DNA of 64,000 nucleotides from Mycobacterium palustre (GTDB taxonomy: Bacteria; Actinomycetota; Actinomycetes; Mycobacteriales; Mycobacteriaceae): positions 1-64,000 of the forward strand of contig NZ_LQPJ01000116.1 of NCBI RefSeq assembly GCF_002101785.1, read 5' to 3'. The position numbers and the translations under genes are program-made. The notes below the pieces were generated by a model that was not told where the DNA came from, did not search any database, and was given only the letters and a program-made list of their open reading frames with translations. This document shows, in pieces, positions 60,261-64,000 of this stretch. Within the stretch, counting starts at the first letter, position 1. Each line of letters begins with the position of its first letter.

Positions 60261-61604
60261 CTAACCGGCAGCACCCATTATCGCGCGGGCGCCCAACACT
60301 CCCGCCCCGGCGGCGGCCTCCGTCCAAAACCCTCGGACCGGTCCCGCCCCCTGCCCGACGTACCACAAATCCGTCACCGACGGGCTACGACGCGGCAGTT
60401 TGGGGCCGACCGTGGTGTAGTCCATCCAATGCTCGGAGGTGTGAATGATCGTCTTCACCTTCTCGACGGACTCTGCGTAGTGCGGGAAAACCAGGTTCAG
60501 GCCGGCGTCGACCTCCCGTAACACGTCGTCTTCTGCTCGATCTCCGATGTTGGTCACGACCAAGTGAATCAGCTGCTTGCCTGGCTCGACATCTGTGTGG
60601 TGGGCGTCCACCACTGCCCCTAGCCGCCGTCCGTGCGGCCAGTTCAAACTCAGTGACACAGGACGTTCCAACAGCGGCCGGTTGAGCAACACGAAAACGA
60701 CGAGCTGCCGCTGGGCGGTCGGGCCGGTGTAATTGAGTACTTCTCGAACTTCATCGGGCTGGCGGTCAAAGAGGCGGCCCAACCGTGCGTTGCTTGTCGC
60801 CAACGCGACCACGTTAGCGTGGATCTTCGTGCCATCTACTAGCTCGACGCCTTGAGCGCGACGGTTTTCCACGTGGACTCGCGCAACGCGGCAGCCTCGC
60901 CAGACGGTACCGCCGCGGCGTTCGACCTCTTTTGCGATCGGTATCCATAGACCTTCGCAGGGGTCGGGAACGACCTCACACAACGTTCCCTCGTGCATGA
61001 ACATGATTCGCAAGGTCCATAGTGCGCACGCGGCTGATAGGTGGTGCACCGCGTCCTGTTCGGTCATGCCGTTGGGCGTGCCGCAGAAACCGGTCAGCAT
61101 GGCGGCGACCTCAGCGGTGGCTCCATGGCTTCGGAGCCATTCGGAAAACCGTACTCGATCGAGTGCGAACACCTCATCGGGTGGAAGCGCCAACCCGGCT
61201 CGCAGACAACTGACGATCAGTTCGCGGTGCGCTGCTGACAGAGTTCCAGAACTCAGATCCGCGAAGGTATTGGCAATGGCGGAAGCCGATGCCATATACG
61301 GCAACGGCACCACCTGAGCAGTACCGATCACCTGCATTTCCATCGGACGAAACTCGCGGAAACGGACGGGCAGGTCTAGCCGGCGCACAAGCGGCATCCA
61401 CCAACCGCCGCCCCAGCTTGATTGCCAGGCCGGCACTTGAACCGATCCGCGGTTGCGTTCATCCATCCAGACCGACCGGAAGGTGTGACCGACCTCGCCC
61501 GCCTCGCAGATGAGAAGTGGTCGCCGCCCGCCTAGGACCAGTTCCGCGGCGCAGCAGAGACCGGCTGCGCCAGCACCAACTACAACGACATCGAACTTGT
61601 CCAC
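60261..61604 (-). CDS. FAD-dependent oxidoreductase (amine oxidase/desaturase-like)
   Basis: A 447-residue flavoprotein starting MDKFDVVVVGAGAAGLCCAA. The dinucleotide fold VVVGAGAAGLCCAAELV is followed by LICEAGEVGHTFRSVWMDER. A later VVALATSNARLG and C-terminal TDLWYVGQGAGPVRGFWTEAAAGAGVLGARAIMG fit the second FAD-contact motif, of the protoporphyrinogen-oxidase/phytoene-desaturase clan. Substrate is unknown; such enzymes oxidise C-C or C-N bonds of hydrophobic molecules. It is on the minus strand between the two Rieske genes; a GTTAAC half-dyad is at 61641. Confidence 0.85.
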   Translation of the reverse strand: MDKFDVVVVGAGAAGLCCAAELVLGGRRPLLICEAGEVGHTFRSVWMDERNRGSVQVPAWQSSWGGGWWMPLVRRLDLPVRFREFRPMEMQVIGTAQVVPLPYMASASAIANTFADLSSGTLSAAHRELIVSCLRAGLALPPDEVFALDRVRFSEWLRSHGATAEVAAMLTGFCGTPNGMTEQDAVHHLSAACALWTLRIMFMHEGTLCEVVPDPCEGLWIPIAKEVERRGGTVWRGCRVARVHVENRRAQGVELVDGTKIHANVVALATSNARLGRLFDRQPDEVREVLNYTGPTAQRQLVVFVLLNRPLLERPVSLSLNWPHGRRLGAVVDAHHTDVEPGKQLIHLVVTNIGDRAEDDVLREVDAGLNLVFPHYAESVEKVKTIIHTSEHWMDYTTVGPKLPRRSPSVTDLWYVGQGAGPVRGFWTEAAAGAGVLGARAIMGAAG

Positions 61605-62277
61605 GACAACCCCGTTCCGGCAGTGAAACGACCGGACGACGTTAACAGCCCCTAACTGCTGATCTCAACCGGCTGTGCCCGGCCGACTGATCCGTGCCGT
61701 CATTAGGCGTCGCAGGCCTCAATCCCCTAGCGGGAGCTGACAAACGGGCGCGGGCGGCCAGGAGGGCGTTCCCCGACGACGTGTGGTGTCCACACGACGG
61801 TTCCGCGCTTTGCTTGTGATGCGATCCTGAGCCGGTGCGTTCGAGCTGGCTAAGGGACAAGCGCGGCTAGGCCCTAGGCCGCCTCCGTCATGTGCTGCGC
61901 TCGCGTCGATTGCCGTTTTGTTCGGTATCAGTCGATGGTTGTCGATTCCGCTTGCTCGGCGATCACTCAAGCGATGAGGCACCCGTAAGTAAACGATCGA
62001 TCAGGCCAACCGGACACCTTTTTAACCGCCGGGTAACGGCGACGAAGCCAACGGACAAGCCGACACGGCGGCGGCGCGGCCTCGGACCCGACCGATAACA
62101 TCCGAGGTCAAAGGCTGACATGCGGGGCCTCGCCCGAAATGGTCGGGCCGATACTAAGCCGACCTCGTCAGGGTCGTAGACGTGAAGCACGCCGATTGTG
62201 TAAGGTTCAATCTCGACGAGGTACACGTTGGTTAACTTGTTGTTCTAACGCGCTGCGGGCTGCATTAGGAGGTCATC
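61605..62277. other. Intergenic region between flavoprotein and Rieske genes
   Basis: About 670 bp without a supported gene. It contains GTTAAC at 61641-61646, 37 bp upstream of the flavoprotein start, and the dyad at 62221 near the other end. Short frames on both strands are Arg- and Pro-rich and are rejected. Confidence 0.5.
62221..62236 (+). promoter_or_regulatory. Island operator-like dyad upstream of Rieske oxygenase gene
   Basis: GTACACGTTGGTTAAC matches 12 of 16 of the island motif and lies 41 bp before the ATG at 62278. Adjacent TTGTTGTTCTAAC extends the AT-rich promoter-like segment. Confidence 0.5.
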
Positions 62278-63261
62278 ATGACGGTTTCTGAGGTTTCGAC
62301 TGCTCCGGCAATTCAGTCGGCAGGACAGGACTCCGGATACCACAAGTGTTGGTATCCCGTTGCCCTGTCCTCGCAGCTCGGCGTTGGTCAGGCTGTCGGG
62401 ATCGACCTGTGTGATGGTCGGGTTGTGGTGTATCGGACGCAAAACGGCGACGTCCACGCGATGGTCCCGTACTGCAAGCACATGGGCGCCGACCTCAGCA
62501 TCGGCGACGTCGTCGATGACGAGTTGCGGTGTCCATTTCATCATTGGCAGTACGGCGCCGACGGCCGCTGCACAAAGATCCCCTCCGGAGATCGTATTCC
62601 GCGCCAAGCGCGCCTGCGCACCTTTCCTGTGGAAGACAAATGGGGCCTGATCTGGGTTTTCTGGGGATCCGAACCGCTGTACCCTGTGCCCTCCTTTGAG
62701 GGTTACGACGACGAGACGATGATTTCCCATGCCTTCGAAGCCGCATTAGCGGAGTCAATCAAGGTCGATCCGTGGGTGTTCGCCTCGAACGTCTTCGACA
62801 TCGTGCACAACCGGGTCGTCCACGGTCTACAGATCGCAGACCCAGAGGTGCAGGTTATCGATTCCTACACGGCGCGGATGCACTGGGACTCCGAATACAT
62901 TGAACGTGAGTCGGGCAAGATGCGAACCGATATCGACGTCTACGGGACAAACGTCATCCGCACGCGCGGTGAGCATGACGGTCGCTTGACATGGCATATC
63001 GCCGGGGTGACCCCGCTCGGTCGGGGCAACACACGCGTCTTCTTCGTGCTGGCCACGCTCCGCGACCAAGGAGCCCGTGAGCACCTCGAACGGCAGCAGA
63101 CCCTGCACAACCGATTTGTCAACGAGGACCTGCCGATCCTGAATTCGATGCGGCTCGGCGATTTCCACCTAGTCGGCAATGATCGGGCGATGGCTCGATA
63201 CTTCAAGTTCGCCCGCGACTATCCGCGGAAGACGATGGCGGAACTCGAGATCCTCGACTAG
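62278..63261 (+). CDS. Rieske non-haem iron oxygenase, intact
   Basis: A 327-residue oxygenase component from ATG 62278 with AGGAGG 6 bp upstream. The Rieske ligands are Cys66-x-His68 in YCKHMG and Cys85-x2-His88 in RCPFHHW. The mononuclear iron motif is NVFDIVHNRVVHG (Asp/His/His pattern). Family-level similarity is to KshA-like and aromatic Rieske oxygenases; the partner reductase is probably at 56914. It hydroxylates an unactivated or aromatic carbon with O2. It is the intact paralogue of the broken gene at 59012, and precedes the amidohydrolase-3 gene by 34 bp. Confidence 0.94.
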   Translation: MTVSEVSTAPAIQSAGQDSGYHKCWYPVALSSQLGVGQAVGIDLCDGRVVVYRTQNGDVHAMVPYCKHMGADLSIGDVVDDELRCPFHHWQYGADGRCTKIPSGDRIPRQARLRTFPVEDKWGLIWVFWGSEPLYPVPSFEGYDDETMISHAFEAALAESIKVDPWVFASNVFDIVHNRVVHGLQIADPEVQVIDSYTARMHWDSEYIERESGKMRTDIDVYGTNVIRTRGEHDGRLTWHIAGVTPLGRGNTRVFFVLATLRDQGAREHLERQQTLHNRFVNEDLPILNSMRLGDFHLVGNDRAMARYFKFARDYPRKTMAELEILD

Positions 63262-63295
63262 TAGGGGCCCATGAGGCCGTACCCAGGAGGAAGCT

Positions 63296-64000
63296 GTGCT
63301 GGACATAATCTTTCGCGACGCAATTGTCGTGGATGGAACCGGCCGACCGCCTTATGTTGCGAGCGTCGCTGTCCGCGATGGGCAGATCGTACACATCGGC
63401 AACGTTCCGACCGACGACGCCAAGGAGGTCATCGACGCTCAAGGTCTCCATTTGACGCCCGGGTTTATTGATGTGCACACCCATTACGACGGCCAGGTCA
63501 CGTGGGACGATGCCCTGCTGCCCTCAGCAGCGCACGGCGTGACCACCCTCGTGATGGGTAACTGCGGCGTCGGGTTCTCGCCTGTTCGACCAGGCAGCGA
63601 GCGATGGCTGATTCAGCTGATGGAAGGCGTCGAGGATATCCCCGGTACGGCGCTGTACGAAGGTATCCAGTGGTCATGGGAAAGCTTCCCCGAATACCTT
63701 GATGCCATCGACCGTAACTACGCGGTCGACATCGCCGCTCAGATCCCGCACGGCGCCTTGCGCGCCTACGTCATGGGGGAGCGTGGTGCGGCCGATGAAG
63801 CAGCGACCGGCGAAGACATCGCCCTGATGGCCAAGCTCGTGCGCGAGGCGGTCGAGGCGGGGGCGGTCGGTTTCTCGTCATCGCGCACCGCGATCCATCA
63901 AGCCAGAGACGGGCGGTACGTGCCCGGAACCACCGCGGCCATCGATGAACTGCTGGCAATCGGTCAGGCGATGCGCGCCGGCGGCGGCGCAGTTTTCGAA
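63296..64000 (+). CDS. N-acyl-D-amino-acid deacylase-like amidohydrolase, partial
   Basis: GTG at 63296 with AGGAGG 5 bp upstream opens VLDIIFRDAIVVDGTGRPPY, and the frame is open to the window's right edge, so it lacks its C-terminus. TPGFIDVHTHYDGQVTWDD gives the HxH metal pair and the DAAN/dihydroorotase-like D-aminoacylase signature; HGVTTLVMGNCGVGFSPVRP is the next conserved block. Members remove N-acyl groups from D-amino acids or hydrolyse cyclic amides. It directly follows the Rieske gene and may be co-transcribed. Its role in the pathway is open. Confidence 0.85.
   Translation, partial: MLDIIFRDAIVVDGTGRPPYVASVAVRDGQIVHIGNVPTDDAKEVIDAQGLHLTPGFIDVHTHYDGQVTWDDALLPSAAHGVTTLVMGNCGVGFSPVRPGSERWLIQLMEGVEDIPGTALYEGIQWSWESFPEYLDAIDRNYAVDIAAQIPHGALRAYVMGERGAADEAATGEDIALMAKLVREAVEAGAVGFSSSRTAIHQARDGRYVPGTTAAIDELLAIGQAMRAGGGAVFE

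Overview
The window looks like chromosomal DNA of a Mycobacterium (or a very close relative). The diagnostic content is a complete mce locus (two YrbE permeases and MceA to MceF, followed by a Mas-type protein), an MmpL transporter, many acyl-CoA and short-chain dehydrogenase genes, frequent GTG starts and high G+C. I saw no rRNA, tRNA, CRISPR array or insertion sequence. All names come from reading motifs and family resemblance; no database search was run.

Layout. (1) 1-2858, minus strand: the operon of a toluene/alkene/isoprene-type soluble diiron monooxygenase, order A-B-C-D-E, running off the left edge. Divergent to it lie a deleted beta-carbonic anhydrase remnant and a MarR regulator with a cysteine-rich tail. 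(2) 4-6.3 kb: a TetR regulator, a membrane protein, and decayed pieces of mmpL, SDR and transporter genes. (3) 6.3-13.4 kb: an acyl-CoA ligase / CocE-type hydrolase / medium-chain dehydrogenase operon, a TetR regulator and a divergent SDR plus secreted SGNH hydrolase operon, with shared operator-like palindromes. (4) 14.8-29.2 kb: mce operon, then four small exported proteins and an MmpL, all on the plus strand. (5) 29.3-32.4 kb: a class III cyclase-ATPase signalling protein. (6) 32.5-64 kb: a catabolic island with P450, Rieske oxygenase, ferredoxin-type reductase, FMN monooxygenase, two amidohydrolase-2 enzymes, CoA ligase, CoA transferase, two thiolases, two HpcH/HpaI lyases, SDR, an aldehyde dehydrogenase-alcohol dehydrogenase fusion, three cupins, alpha/beta hydrolase and two closely related TetR regulators.

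The most notable results are in the island. A 16-bp dyad near GTAAACGAATGTTAAC recurs just upstream of most of its transcription units, which suggests one regulon under one or both TetR paralogues. At 54.1-56.7 kb a complete aldehyde dehydrogenase is fused in frame to a complete zinc alcohol dehydrogenase, with a strong Shine-Dalgarno and TTG codon preserved at the junction. Many functions occur as pairs, and several members are decaying: an FMN monooxygenase with a frameshift, a Rieske oxygenase that lost 8 bp at its second cluster cysteine, an F420-type oxidoreductase remnant, and a thiolase lacking two catalytic residues.

The island plausibly oxidises an alicyclic, aromatic or terpenoid-like substrate, activates it to a CoA thioester and cleaves it by lyase and thiolase steps. 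The substrate cannot be read from the sequence. The mce/MmpL block would supply lipid or hydrophobic substrate transport.
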